From positions 186,001 through 250,000 of the forward strand of contig NZ_LHVE01000014.1 in the NCBI RefSeq assembly GCF_001269655.1: a stretch of DNA of 64,000 nucleotides. Direction: 5' to 3'. The DNA is from Pseudomonas thivervalensis (lineage in GTDB: Bacteria; Pseudomonadota; Gammaproteobacteria; Pseudomonadales; Pseudomonadaceae). Position numbers and translations under genes: made by a program. Under the pieces are notes generated by a model. That model was not told where the DNA came from and made no database searches. It was given only the letters and a program-made list of their open reading frames with translations. This document shows positions 27,876-38,604 of the stretch, one piece after another (within the stretch, counting starts at the first letter, position 1; the number at the start of each line of letters is the position of its first letter).

Positions 27876-27969
27876 GAGCTGACGAGTGCAACGAGGCTGC
27901 GATCTTTCCCCAGTCACTTGAATCTCAAGCGAAAGATCAAAAGATCGCAGGCTTCGCCAGCTCCTACAG
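27871..27969. repeat. Palindromic repeat, family B inner arms only
   Basis: TGTAGGAGCTGACGAGTGCA ... AGCTCCTACAGG with GATCTTT / AAAGATC near the middle, without the outer GTGGCGAGGG arms. Confidence 0.88.
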
Positions 27970-27993
27970 GGCGCACACCAGCGGGGAATGCCA

Positions 27994-28776
27994 TCACCCC
28001 AACATCAACGTCCCGCTGGCCACCAACGTCGCATTCCCGCCTATCTTCACCCGCTCACCCTCCAACCGGCAAAACAGCGCCCCGCCCCTGGCCGAGCATT
28101 GATAAGCCGTCAGCCCGTGTTTACTCAGGCGCTTGGACCAATAGGGAATCAGGCTGCAATGGGTCGAGCCGGTCACCGGGTCTTCGTTGATACCGATCGC
28201 TGGGGCAAAATAGCGCGAGACAAAATCATGCTTGCTCCCCGGCGCGGTGACGATAGCCCCAGGCCAAGGCAGTTTTGCCAGGGCCGCCATGTCCGGCTTG
28301 CAATCGAGCACCGCTTGCTCCGATTCCAGCACCACGAACAGTTCATTGGAACTCAGCACGTCCACCGCTTCGACACCCAAGGCACTCTGCACGGCCAGGG
28401 AGGCGCCCAACTCGACAGGCACGACGGCCGGAAAATCCAGCCACAGCCGATCCCCCTCGCGTGTAACGCTCAACGAACCGGACCGGCAGATGAAATCCAG
28501 GCGCTCGACAGGTTCGTGATAAACCTCGAACAGCACATAAGCACTGGCCAACGTAGCGTGTCCACACAGCGGGACTTCGGTGGTGGGGGTGAACCAGCGG
28601 ATATGCCAGTGCGGGCCCTCACGCACCAGGAATGCGGTTTCAGCCAGGTTATGTTCGGCGGCAATCTTCTGCATCAAGTCATCGGCGAGCCAGCCGTCGA
28701 GCCGATAGACCATCGCCGGGTTACCGCCGAATGGCCGATCACTGAACGCATCGACTTGATGAAACGCAAGCTGCAT
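27994..28776 (-). CDS. PhzF-family isomerase-like protein
   Basis: 260 residues from ATG 28776 (AAGGAG upstream). The family start MQLAFHQVDAFSDRPFGGNP, the catalytic Glu in HNLAETAFL (about residue 46), the central LCGHATLASA and the GSTHCSL motif mark the PhzF/diaminopimelate-epimerase fold. PhzF itself isomerises DHHA in phenazine synthesis, but no phenazine genes lie here, so this is a housekeeping paralogue of unknown substrate. Confidence 0.9.
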   Translation of the reverse strand: MQLAFHQVDAFSDRPFGGNPAMVYRLDGWLADDLMQKIAAEHNLAETAFLVREGPHWHIRWFTPTTEVPLCGHATLASAYVLFEVYHEPVERLDFICRSGSLSVTREGDRLWLDFPAVVPVELGASLAVQSALGVEAVDVLSSNELFVVLESEQAVLDCKPDMAALAKLPWPGAIVTAPGSKHDFVSRYFAPAIGINEDPVTGSTHCSLIPYWSKRLSKHGLTAYQCSARGGALFCRLEGERVKIGGNATLVASGTLMLG

Positions 28777-28900
28777 GGCACTTCTCCTTATTTTTTGATG
28801 CGCCAGCATGGGGTGTAGTGGTACAGCTTATCCAGTGACAGATCAGCAGAATTTTCACCCGACAGCGCAGGCATCTCTGAAACTCCAGCCTTACACCCCG

Positions 28901-28926
28901 GTGGCGAGGGAGCTTGCTCCCGCTTG
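28901..28926. repeat. Solitary family B REP unit
   Basis: One arm, GTGGCGAGGGAGCTTGCTCC, with no inverted partner nearby. Confidence 0.75.
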
Positions 28927-28952
28927 GCTGCGCAGCAGCCACCCGCCTTTAT

Positions 28953-29423
28953 TCAAGCACGCCCGATGTCGGCAAACGCCGCCCCGGTGTGCTCCTTCAA
29001 TACCGAAGGCGCCAGCTCGACTTCCAACCCACGCCGCCCCGCACTGACAAACATGCTGGCGAGTGGCTGCGCGGAACTGTCGATAAATGTGCGCAGACGC
29101 TTCTTCTGCCCCAGCGGACTGATACCGCCAAGCAAATAACCGGTCGAACGTTGCGCGGCGGCCGGATCGGCCATCTCGACCTTCTTCACCCCCGCAGCAT
29201 GGGCCAGGCCTTTCAAATCCAGGCTCCCGGCCACGGGCACCACCGCCACCAACAACTCACCTTTTTCACTGGCCGCCAACAGCGTCTTGAATACCTGCGC
29301 CGGATCCAGCCCGAGCTTTTCCGCCGCCTCCAAGCCATAGGACGCAGCCTTGGGGTCGTGTTCATAACTGTGGATGCGATGTTCGGCGCGCACTTTTTTA
29401 AGCAGATCCAACGCGGGTGTCAT
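28953..29423 (-). CDS. ybaK: YbaK/EbsC-type aminoacyl-tRNA deacylase
   Basis: 156 residues from ATG 29423 (MTPALDLLKKVRAEHRIHSY). The YbaK fold is shown by GLDPAQVFKTLLA with the conserved catalytic lysine, GGISPLGQKKRL and the closing FADIGRA. It hydrolyses Cys-tRNA(Pro) made in error by prolyl-tRNA synthetase. Tandem with phzF-like but about 180 bases away. Confidence 0.9.
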   Translation of the reverse strand: MTPALDLLKKVRAEHRIHSYEHDPKAASYGLEAAEKLGLDPAQVFKTLLAASEKGELLVAVVPVAGSLDLKGLAHAAGVKKVEMADPAAAQRSTGYLLGGISPLGQKKRLRTFIDSSAQPLASMFVSAGRRGLEVELAPSVLKEHTGAAFADIGRA

Positions 29424-29747
29424 GACCACTCCTGACAAGGAAATCATAAAAAGACTGAGCGAATTCTAAGCCATCGTTTGCGAAAAGGCTTCGGGACTGC
29501 GCTGCCAGCACCGATGACGCGCCGTCAACGAGAGAATCATTCACACCACGAATAGTTGAAATGTGACCAGTGGTTCACTTTCGACCTTTGACACCAGCGT
29601 TTCTTGTCTATATTTTTTCGAAACTGAAAGCCACATTGCATGTCTCAAGCTGCAACCCGAGATCAGGATGGGGATCCTGCCTCGGTGGAAATCGCGCAAT
29701 CGTGCTGTATCGAACGCGCTGCAAAACAACAAAAAACCGAGGTTTGA
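29424..29747. other. glpF upstream region
   Basis: 324 bases, moderately AT-rich, between divergent ybaK and glpF. TATTTTTTCGAAAC (29609-29622) faintly resembles half a GlpR site, but the match is too weak to call. No gene seen. Confidence 0.45.
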
Positions 29748-30599
29748 ATGACAACTGCTTTACAACAGCCGACCCTCTCCAGCCAATGCCTGGCCGAATT
29801 CCTGGGAACTGGCCTGCTGATTTTTTTCGGCACCGGTTGCGTCGCGGCGCTCAAGGTCGCGGGTGCAAGTTTCGGGTTGTGGGAAATCAGCCTTATCTGG
29901 GGCGTCGGTGTCAGCATGGCAATCTATCTGAGCGCAGGCATTTCCGGCGCCCACCTCAACCCCGCCGTCAGCATCGCCCTGAGCCTGTTCACCGACTTCG
30001 AAAAGCGCAAGCTGCCTTTCTATATAGCGTCCCAAGTGGCCGGAGCTTTCTGCGGTGCCCTTCTGGTCTACACGCTGTACAGCAATCTATTCTTCGATTT
30101 CGAACAGTCCCGGCACATGGTTCGCGGCACCGAAACGAGCCTTGAACTGGCCTCGGTATTCTCCACCTACCCCCACGCCGCACTGTCCACCGGCCAAGCC
30201 TTTCTCGTGGAAGCGATCATCACCGCCATCCTGATGGGCGTGATCATGTCCCTGACCGATGACAACAACGGCTTGCCCCGAGGCCCGCTGGCGCCGCTGC
30301 TGATCGGCCTGCTGATTGCCGTGATCGGCAGTTCCATGGGGCCGCTGACGGGCTTTGCGATGAACCCGGCGCGGGACTTCGGTCCTAAACTGATGACTTT
30401 CTTCGCAGGCTGGGGTGAAATTTCCCTCACGGGCGGACGCGACATCCCGTACTTCCTGGTTCCGATTTTTGCCCCGATCGTGGGGGCGTGCCTCGGTGCT
30501 GCGGCCTATCGCGGGTTGATTGCCCGCCACCTGCCCAGCGCCATAGCTGCTACAAAGGATGCAAAACCGGCCATTGATGGCAAGCCCAGAACATCCTGA
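29748..30599 (+). CDS. glpF: Glycerol uptake facilitator (aquaglyceroporin)
   Basis: 283 residues with six transmembrane helices. The two NPA boxes are HLNPAVS and FAMNPARDFGPK; the Asp after the second box marks an aquaglyceroporin. It lets glycerol diffuse across the inner membrane, where GlpK traps it. GAGG precedes the ATG. First gene of the glpFK unit; 73 bases before glpK. Confidence 0.96.
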   Translation: MTTALQQPTLSSQCLAEFLGTGLLIFFGTGCVAALKVAGASFGLWEISLIWGVGVSMAIYLSAGISGAHLNPAVSIALSLFTDFEKRKLPFYIASQVAGAFCGALLVYTLYSNLFFDFEQSRHMVRGTETSLELASVFSTYPHAALSTGQAFLVEAIITAILMGVIMSLTDDNNGLPRGPLAPLLIGLLIAVIGSSMGPLTGFAMNPARDFGPKLMTFFAGWGEISLTGGRDIPYFLVPIFAPIVGACLGAAAYRGLIARHLPSAIAATKDAKPAIDGKPRTS

Positions 30600-30672
30600 A
30601 ACAGTCGACGCAGGCTCTTGCCCATCGAACCTGCGCCGTGGCTTCTTCCTTTTACGTCCCAAGGCAATCGAC

Positions 30673-32178
<1,506 letters not shown>

Positions 32179-32263
32179 GGCCCGATAAGGTTCTGAAACT
32201 GGTCGGAAGTGGATTCCTGCGGCATCATGGGCAAATTTTGTACGGCAGCCCAAAGGAAGCCCC

Positions 32264-33019
32264 ATGAATCTGCCTCCCCGCCAGCAGCAAATCCTCGAAC
32301 TGGTCCGCGAACGCGGCTATGTCAGCATCGAGGAAATGGCGCAGTTATTCGTCGTCACCCCGCAAACCATCCGCCGCGACATCAATCAACTGGCGGAAGC
32401 GAACCTGCTGCGCCGCTACCACGGCGGCGCCGCCTACGATTCAAGCGTGGAAAACACCGCCTACGCCATGCGCGCCGACCAGATGCGCGACGAGAAGCAA
32501 CGCATCGCCGAAGCCATCGCCGCCCAGATCCCCGATCACGCCTCGCTGTTCATCAACATCGGCACCACCACCGAATCCATTGCCCGGGCGTTGCTCAATC
32601 ACAATCATCTGAAGGTCATCACCAATAACCTGCACGTGGCGTCGATCCTCAGCGCCAAGGACGACTTCGAAGTCCTGATCGCTGGCGGCAACGTGCGGCG
32701 TGACGGCGGCGTGGTGGGCCAGGCCAGCGTCGACTTCATCAATCAGTTCAAGGTCGACTTTGCCCTGGTGGGCATCAGCGGGATCGATGAAGACGGCAGC
32801 CTGCTGGACTTCGATTACCAGGAAGTGCGGGTTTCCCAGGCCATCATCGCCAACGCCCGGCAAGTGCTGTTGGCGGCGGACTCCAGCAAATTCGGGCGCA
32901 ACGCCATGGTCCGCCTGGGCCCCATCAGCCTGATCGACTGCCTGGTGACCGACCAGCAACCCGTGCCGGCCCTGGCGCAATTGCTGAGCCAGCACAAGAT
33001 TCGGCTGGAAGTGGTCTGA
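32264..33019 (+). CDS. glpR: DeoR-family repressor GlpR
   Basis: 251 residues. The N-terminal helix-turn-helix is YVSIEEMAQLFVVTPQTIRR (about 17-36). The remaining DeoR sugar-phosphate sensor domain includes VDFALVGISGIDEDGS. It represses the glp genes until glycerol-3-phosphate binds. Its position between glpK and glpD is the pseudomonad arrangement. AAGGAAG precedes the start. Confidence 0.95.
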   Translation: MNLPPRQQQILELVRERGYVSIEEMAQLFVVTPQTIRRDINQLAEANLLRRYHGGAAYDSSVENTAYAMRADQMRDEKQRIAEAIAAQIPDHASLFINIGTTTESIARALLNHNHLKVITNNLHVASILSAKDDFEVLIAGGNVRRDGGVVGQASVDFINQFKVDFALVGISGIDEDGSLLDFDYQEVRVSQAIIANARQVLLAADSSKFGRNAMVRLGPISLIDCLVTDQQPVPALAQLLSQHKIRLEVV

Positions 33020-33036
33020 CTTCACCCCCTATCCCC

Positions 33037-33169
33037 TGTGGCGAGGGAGCTTGCTCCCGCTCGGCGGCGTAGCCGTCGTAAAATCGGCCTGATGCGGTTA
33101 GCCCGAAGGAAAACGCCAGCCTGCTTGGGATGGCTTCGCCATCAGCGGAAGCAAGCTCCCTCGCCACAG
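33037..33169. repeat. REP inverted pair, family B, outer arms
   Basis: TGTGGCGAGGGAGCTTGCTC and AGCGGAAGCAAGCTCCCTCG (one mismatch) enclosing about 90 bases without inner arms, between glpR and glpD. Confidence 0.85.
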
Positions 33170-33294
33170 AAGCATTCCACAATCCTCTTTTTTGTTCGAA
33201 AATTTTCCTTTCAACTTCCTTTGATCAGTATTTTCAATCAAAGACGACTGGCTGTTGCCGTCCTTATGGGCTAGTATTTTCGCAAATGAACATT

Positions 33295-33312
33295 TATGTT
33301 CGAATTCAAATA
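33295..33312 (+). promoter_or_regulatory. GlpR-type operator upstream of glpD
   Basis: TATGTTCGAATTCAAATA fits 15 of 18 positions of the E. coli GlpR operator WATKYTCGWWCGAWMATW and lies 26 bases before glpD. The sequence AATATTCGAA follows immediately as an overlapping half-site. Confidence 0.6.
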
Positions 33313-33337
33313 TTCGAAAAGAGCCCGAGGCCAGCCG

Positions 33338-34876
33338 ATGCCCACTTCTACCTTGCCTACGCCCCCTCTCGCCGAGATCTATGACGTCGCCGTCATTGGC
33401 GGCGGTATCAATGGCGTGGGGATTGCCGCGGACGCTGCCGGTCGCGGCCTTTCGGTGTTCCTTTGCGAAAAGGATGACCTGGCCAGCCATACCTCGTCGG
33501 CCAGCAGCAAGCTGATCCATGGCGGGCTGCGTTACCTTGAACATTATGAATTCCGCCTGGTGCGCGAAGCGCTGGCCGAGCGCGAAGTGCTGCTGACCAA
33601 GGCCCCGCACATCGTCAAGCAAATGCGCTTCGTGCTGCCCCACCGCCCACACCTGCGCCCGGCCTGGATGATTCGCGCCGGCCTTTTTCTCTACGACCAC
33701 CTGGGCAAACGTGAACAGCTCGCCGGCTCCAAGAGCCTGAAGTTCGGTGCCGACAGCGCCTTGAAAAGCGAGATCACCAAAGGCTTCGAATATTCCGACT
33801 GCTGGGTCGACGACGCGCGGCTGGTGGTGCTCAACGCCATGGCCGCCCGGGAAAAAGGCGCGCATGTGCACACCCGCACCCGTTGCGTGAACGCTCGTCG
33901 CAGCAAAGGCTTGTGGCACTTGCACCTGGAACGTGCCGACGGCAGCCTGTTTTCGATCCGCGCCAAGGCGCTGGTCAACGCTGCCGGCCCGTGGGTCGCC
34001 AAGTTCATTCGCGATGACCTTAAGCTGGAGTCGCCCTACGGCATCCGCCTGATCCAGGGCAGCCACCTGATCGTGCCGAAACTCTACGAAGGCGAGCATG
34101 CGCACATCCTGCAAAACGAAGATCAGCGCATTGTGTTCACCATTCCGTACCTGAACCAGTTCACCCTGATCGGTACGACGGACCGCGAATACACCGGCGA
34201 CCCGGCCAAGGTAGCGATTACCGAGGGCGAAACCGATTACCTGCTGAAGGTGGTCAACACCCACTTCAAGAAGCAGATCAGCCGCGACGATATCCTGCAC
34301 AGCTATTCCGGCGTACGTCCGCTGTGCAACGACGAATCCGACAACCCATCGGCGGTGACCCGGGACTACACCCTCGCGCTGTCGGGCGGCGGCGAAGAAG
34401 CCCCGTTGCTGTCAGTGTTCGGCGGCAAGCTGACCACTTATCGCAAACTGGCCGAGTCAGCCATGGCGCAGTTGGCCCCCTACTTCACGCAGATGCGCGG
34501 GAGCTGGACCGCCGTAGAGGCCCTCCCCGGCGGCGAAAACATGACCACCCCACAAGCGCTATGCTCGGCGATTCGCGATAAGTTCGACTGGCTGCCCACC
34601 GACATCGCCCGTCGCTGGGCCACCACCTATGGCAGCCGTACCTGGCGCATGCTCGAAGGCGTGCATGACCTCGGCGACCTGGGCGAGCACCTCGGTGCCG
34701 GCCTCTACACCCGCGAAGTCGATTATCTGTGCAGCGACGAGTGGGCCGTCGATGCCCAGGACATCCTCTGGCGCCGCAGCAAGCTGGGCTTGTTCACCAC
34801 CGCGCCCGAGCAGGAGAAGCTGCAGCAGTACCTGGACAAGGTCGAGCATAACCGTCGCAAGATCGAAGCGGCCTGA
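33338..34876 (+). CDS. glpD: Aerobic glycerol-3-phosphate dehydrogenase
   Basis: 512 residues from ATG 33338 (MPTSTLPTPPLAEIYDVAVI). The FAD Rossmann motif VIGGGINGVGIAADAAGRG is near 21-39, and SSASSKLIHGGLRYLE and GGKLTTYRKLAE are family blocks. It oxidises glycerol-3-phosphate to dihydroxyacetone phosphate at the inner membrane and feeds electrons to ubiquinone. Separate promoter with a GlpR site. Confidence 0.97.
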   Translation: MPTSTLPTPPLAEIYDVAVIGGGINGVGIAADAAGRGLSVFLCEKDDLASHTSSASSKLIHGGLRYLEHYEFRLVREALAEREVLLTKAPHIVKQMRFVLPHRPHLRPAWMIRAGLFLYDHLGKREQLAGSKSLKFGADSALKSEITKGFEYSDCWVDDARLVVLNAMAAREKGAHVHTRTRCVNARRSKGLWHLHLERADGSLFSIRAKALVNAAGPWVAKFIRDDLKLESPYGIRLIQGSHLIVPKLYEGEHAHILQNEDQRIVFTIPYLNQFTLIGTTDREYTGDPAKVAITEGETDYLLKVVNTHFKKQISRDDILHSYSGVRPLCNDESDNPSAVTRDYTLALSGGGEEAPLLSVFGGKLTTYRKLAESAMAQLAPYFTQMRGSWTAVEALPGGENMTTPQALCSAIRDKFDWLPTDIARRWATTYGSRTWRMLEGVHDLGDLGEHLGAGLYTREVDYLCSDEWAVDAQDILWRRSKLGLFTTAPEQEKLQQYLDKVEHNRRKIEAA

Positions 34877-34896
34877 ACGATACCCGGCTGAACCCA

Positions 34897-34930
34897 AGAG
34901 CCCCTGAATCCCGCGATTCAGGGGCTTTTT
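34897..34930 (+). terminator. glpD terminator
   Basis: AAGAGCCCCTGAATC / GATTCAGGGGCTTTTT hairpin, about 20 bases past the stop. Confidence 0.93.
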
Positions 34931-34955
34931 GCTATCTGGACTCCGCCACAGAACC

Positions 34956-35047
34956 CTGTGGGAGCGAGCCTGCTCGCGAAAAGGCCATCAGCCCCAACAT
35001 AAGTATCGCCAGATAGATCGCCATCGCGAGCAGGCTCGCTCCCACAG
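34956..35047. repeat. REPIN, family A
   Basis: CTGTGGGAGCGAGCCTGCTC and complement; spacer of about 45 bases. Confidence 0.92.
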
Positions 35048-35068
35048 GGATTAGTGGGGCTCAAAGCA

Positions 35069-35113
35069 TTCGGTTTTCCGAACACGACCCGCCAGTCAGT
35101 TCGGCTAACCGGA
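35069..35113 (+). promoter_or_regulatory. Two AauR boxes upstream of gltI/aatJ
   Basis: TTCGGTTTTCCGAA (35069-35082) matches the P. putida AauR motif TTCGGNNNNCCGAA exactly, and TTCGGCTAACCGGA (35100-35113) differs at one base. They lie about 80-120 bases upstream of a sigma-54 promoter, the usual enhancer distance. Confidence 0.8.
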
Positions 35114-35189
35114 TAAATCAGGCTGCACAGACCTGAAACAAAACATTAATTACCTTTAAAAACAACAACCTACACAGACTCGACTGGCC

Positions 35190-35204
35190 TGGCACGACTC
35201 ATGC
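35190..35204 (+). promoter_or_regulatory. Sigma-54 promoter of gltIJKL
   Basis: TGGCACGACTCATGC: GG at 35191-35192 and GC at 35203-35204 are exactly 12 bases apart. It is one base off the consensus TGGCACG-N4-TTGC. Predicted start near 35216. Confidence 0.85.
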
Positions 35205-35322
35205 TCTACACTCCTCGAGACGAATGCCTGTACGCCAACACAACAGGAGCTGCCAGGCATTTCGAAGTACTCAGGGCCGACGAACCGGCCGAAATAAAAA
35301 AAACAATGTCGAGGAAACATCG

Positions 35323-36237
35323 ATGCGTATCGTTCCCCATCTCCTGGGCGCAGCCATTGCTGCCGCTCTGATCAGCACTCCGGTTTTCGCAGCCGAACTG
35401 ACCGGCACGCTGAAAAAGATCAAAGAGTCCGGCGTCATCACGCTCGGCCACCGCGACGCCTCCATTCCGTTCTCCTACATCGCGGACGCTTCCGGCAAAC
35501 CGGTCGGCTACTCCCATGACATCCAGCTAAAAGTCGTCGAAGCCCTGAAGAAAGAGCTGGACGTGCCGAACCTGCAGGTCAAGTACAACCTGGTCACCTC
35601 GCAAACCCGTATCCCGCTGGTGCAGAACGGCACCGTGGACCTGGAGTGCGGCTCCACCACCAACAACGTCGAGCGCCAGCAGCAAGTCGCCTTCTCCGTT
35701 GGCATCTTCGAGATCGGCACCAAACTGCTGTCCAAGAAAGACTCCAAGTACAAGGATTTCGACGACCTCAAGGGCAAGAACGTCGTGACAACCGCCGGCA
35801 CCACGTCCGAGCGCTTGCTCAAGGCAATGAATGCCGACAAGCAGATGGGCATGAACGTCATCTCCGCCAAGGACCACGGCGAATCCTTCCAGATGCTGGA
35901 ATCGGGTCGTGCCGTTGCGTTCATGATGGACGACGCCCTGCTGGCCGGCGAAGCCGCCAAGGCCAAGAAGGCCGAGGACTGGGCCGTCACGGGCACCCCA
36001 CAGTCCTATGAAATCTACGGCTGCATGATGCGCAAGGGCGACGAGCCGTTCAAAAAGGCTGTCGATGACGCCATCAAGGCCACCTACGCTTCGGGCGAGA
36101 TCAACAAGATCTACGAAAAATGGTTCATGCAACCTATCCCGCCAAAAGGCCTGAACCTGAGCTTCCCGATGAGCGACGAACTCAAGGCATTGATCGCCAA
36201 CCCGACCGACAAAGCGGCTGACGAAAAGAAATCCTGA
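35323..36237 (+). CDS. gltI: Glutamate/aspartate ABC transporter substrate-binding protein (AatJ)
   Basis: 304 residues from ATG 35323. Signal peptide MRIVPHLLGAAIAAALISTP ends at A23. The family-3 periplasmic fold is seen in GVITLGHRDASIPFSYI and VDLECGSTTNN. Binds glutamate and aspartate (and probably their amides) in the periplasm for the following GltJKL complex. Control by AauSR is indicated by AauR boxes and a sigma-54 promoter. In P. putida the homologue is called aatJ. Confidence 0.95.
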   Translation: MRIVPHLLGAAIAAALISTPVFAAELTGTLKKIKESGVITLGHRDASIPFSYIADASGKPVGYSHDIQLKVVEALKKELDVPNLQVKYNLVTSQTRIPLVQNGTVDLECGSTTNNVERQQQVAFSVGIFEIGTKLLSKKDSKYKDFDDLKGKNVVTTAGTTSERLLKAMNADKQMGMNVISAKDHGESFQMLESGRAVAFMMDDALLAGEAAKAKKAEDWAVTGTPQSYEIYGCMMRKGDEPFKKAVDDAIKATYASGEINKIYEKWFMQPIPPKGLNLSFPMSDELKALIANPTDKAADEKKS

Positions 36238-36255
36238 TTTCTGACTAACCTTATC

Positions 36256-36284
36256 TCCTGAAGGGGCCCGGCCCTTTCAGGGGA
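36256..36284 (+). promoter_or_regulatory. Stable hairpin between gltI and gltJ
   Basis: CCTGAAGGGG / CCCTTTCAGG forms a strong stem without a following T-run. Such hairpins after binding-protein genes usually protect the upstream message and lower downstream expression, giving excess binding protein. Confidence 0.65.
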
Positions 36285-36426
36285 TGGTCACTCCCTGCTG
36301 GCAAATCTGGAAACACTCGAACCGGTGGCTGTCGAGCCGATCGCGTGTGCCTGGCCTCCAAGCCGGGCGGGAACGGAGTTCCCCAGGCGGGCATTTGTAT
36401 ATCGAACGATCTGAGGGGAGACCCTA

Positions 36427-37173
36427 ATGAATTACAACTGGGACTGGGGCGTGTTCTTCAAGTCCACCGGCGTGGGCAGCGAGATTTATCTCGACTGGTA
36501 CGTGGCCGGCCTGGGCTGGACCATCGCCATCGCCGTCGTCGCCTGGATCATTGCCCTGCTGCTGGGTTCGATCCTGGGTGTGATGCGTACCGTGCCGAAC
36601 CGGCTGGTGTCGGGTATCGCCACGTGCTACGTGGAGCTTTTCCGTAACGTGCCGCTGCTGGTTCAGCTGTTCATCTGGTACTTCCTGGTGCCGGACCTGC
36701 TGCCCGCCGATATGCAGGAATGGTACAAGCAGGACCTGAACCCGACCACCTCGGCCTACCTGAGCGTCGTGGTGTGCCTGGGCCTGTTCACCGCCGCCCG
36801 GGTCTGCGAACAAGTGCGCACCGGCATCCAGGCGCTGCCCCGCGGCCAGGAATCCGCCGCCCGCGCCATGGGCTTCAAGCTGCCGCAGATCTACTGGAAC
36901 GTGCTGCTGCCCCAGGCCTATCGGATCATCATTCCGCCGCTTACCTCGGAATTCCTCAACGTCTTCAAGAACTCGTCCGTGGCCTCGCTGATCGGCCTGA
37001 TGGAACTGCTCGCGCAGACCAAGCAGACCGCCGAGTTCTCCGCCAACCTGTTCGAAGCCTTTACCCTGGCGACGCTGATCTACTTCACCCTGAACATGAG
37101 CCTGATGCTGCTCATGCGTATGGTCGAGAAGAAAGTCGCGGTGCCCGGCCTGATCTCCGTGGGGGGTAAATAA
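36427..37173 (+). CDS. gltJ: Glutamate/aspartate ABC transporter permease
   Basis: 248 residues with about five transmembrane helices and the polar amino acid permease EAA loop (EQVRTGIQALPRGQESAARA). GAG ribosome site upstream. Pairs with GltK. Its stop and the gltK start share one base (TAATG). Confidence 0.94.
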   Translation: MNYNWDWGVFFKSTGVGSEIYLDWYVAGLGWTIAIAVVAWIIALLLGSILGVMRTVPNRLVSGIATCYVELFRNVPLLVQLFIWYFLVPDLLPADMQEWYKQDLNPTTSAYLSVVVCLGLFTAARVCEQVRTGIQALPRGQESAARAMGFKLPQIYWNVLLPQAYRIIIPPLTSEFLNVFKNSSVASLIGLMELLAQTKQTAEFSANLFEAFTLATLIYFTLNMSLMLLMRMVEKKVAVPGLISVGGK

Positions 37174-37844
37174 TGGAATTCGACTTCACAGGCATCATCC
37201 CGGCCATTCCCGGCTTGTGGAATGGCATGGTGATGACCCTCAAGCTGATGGCCCTCGGCGTCGTCGGCGGGATCATTCTGGGAACCATCCTGGCGCTGAT
37301 GCGCCTGTCCCACAACAAGCTGGTCTCCAATATCGCCGGCGCCTACGTCAACTACTTCCGCTCGATCCCGTTGCTGCTGGTCATCACCTGGTTCTACCTG
37401 GCGGTGCCGTTCGTGCTGCGCTGGATCACCGGCGAAGACACGCCAATCGGCGCGTTCGGTTCCTGCGTCGTGGCGTTCATGATGTTCGAGGCGGCGTACT
37501 TCTGCGAAATCGTCCGGGCCGGCGTGCAATCGATCCCCAAGGGCCAGATGGGCGCGGCACAGGCACTGGGCATGAATTATGGCCAGGTCATGCGCCTGAT
37601 CATCCTGCCCCAGGCGTTTCGCAAGATGACCCCGCTGCTGCTGCAACAGAGCATCATCCTGTTTCAGGACACCTCGCTGGTCTACACGGTCGGTCTGGTG
37701 GACTTCCTCAATGCTTCGCGGGCCAATGGCGACATCATCGGCCGCTCCAATGAGTTCCTGATCATCGCAGGTCTCGTGTACTTCACAATCAGCTTTGCCG
37801 CCTCGCTGCTGGTCAAGCGTCTGCAAAAAAGGTTCGCCGTATGA
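37173..37844 (+). CDS. gltK: Glutamate/aspartate ABC transporter permease
   Basis: 223 residues with five helices; the EAA loop is EIVRAGVQSIPKGQMGAAQA. Second permease of the heterodimer. The last four bases overlap gltL (ATGA). Confidence 0.94.
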   Translation: MEFDFTGIIPAIPGLWNGMVMTLKLMALGVVGGIILGTILALMRLSHNKLVSNIAGAYVNYFRSIPLLLVITWFYLAVPFVLRWITGEDTPIGAFGSCVVAFMMFEAAYFCEIVRAGVQSIPKGQMGAAQALGMNYGQVMRLIILPQAFRKMTPLLLQQSIILFQDTSLVYTVGLVDFLNASRANGDIIGRSNEFLIIAGLVYFTISFAASLLVKRLQKRFAV

Positions 37845-38575
37845 TCTCTATCAAGAACATCAACAAGTGGTATGGGGACTTCCAGGTACTGACCAATTGC
37901 AGCACCGAGGTCAGCAAGGGTGAGGTTGTGGTGGTGTGCGGGCCATCGGGTTCGGGCAAGTCCACACTGATCAAATGCGTGAACGCCCTGGAGCCGTTCC
38001 AGAAAGGTGACATCGTGGTCGATGGCACCTCCATCGCCGACCCGAAGACCAACCTGCCGAAACTGCGCTCGCGCGTGGGCATGGTGTTCCAGCATTTCGA
38101 ACTGTTCCCGCACCTGACCATCACCGAGAACCTGACCATCGCGCAGATCAAGGTGCTGGGTCGCAGCAAGGAAGAAGCCACCAAGAAAGGCCTGCAATTG
38201 CTTGAGCGCGTTGGCCTTTCCGCCCACGCCCACAAACACCCGGGCCAGCTCTCCGGCGGCCAGCAACAGCGCGTGGCGATTGCCCGTGCGCTGGCGATGG
38301 ACCCGGTGGTGATGCTGTTCGACGAACCGACCTCGGCCCTTGACCCGGAAATGGTCAACGAAGTGCTCGACGTGATGGTGCAACTGGCCCACGAAGGCAT
38401 GACCATGATGTGCGTGACCCACGAAATGGGCTTCGCCCGCAAAGTGGCGAACCGGGTGATCTTCATGGACCAGGGCCAGATCATCGAGGATTGCCCGAAA
38501 GAAGAGTTCTTCGGCGACATCAGCGCCCGCTCCGAACGCGCGCAGCATTTCCTCGAGAAAATCCTGCAGCACTAA
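37841..38575 (+). CDS. gltL: Glutamate/aspartate ABC transporter ATP-binding protein
   Basis: 244 residues. Walker A GPSGSGKST, signature LSGGQQQR, Walker B VMLFDEPTSALD and THEMGFA switch are intact, as in the GlnQ/GltL family. Supplies energy to GltJK. Ends the transport operon. Confidence 0.96.
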   Translation: MISIKNINKWYGDFQVLTNCSTEVSKGEVVVVCGPSGSGKSTLIKCVNALEPFQKGDIVVDGTSIADPKTNLPKLRSRVGMVFQHFELFPHLTITENLTIAQIKVLGRSKEEATKKGLQLLERVGLSAHAHKHPGQLSGGQQQRVAIARALAMDPVVMLFDEPTSALDPEMVNEVLDVMVQLAHEGMTMMCVTHEMGFARKVANRVIFMDQGQIIEDCPKEEFFGDISARSERAQHFLEKILQH

Positions 38576-38604
38576 AGCGTCGCCTTCTTTAGGCGCGCTT
38601 GTCC

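Noticed and set aside
29609..29622. GlpR operator before glpF
   Set aside because: Only one half resembles the consensus, and the other half does not match.
36256..36284. Hairpin after gltI as a rho-independent terminator
   Set aside because: No T-run follows, and gltJKL need transcription from upstream, so a stabilising or attenuating hairpin is more likely.
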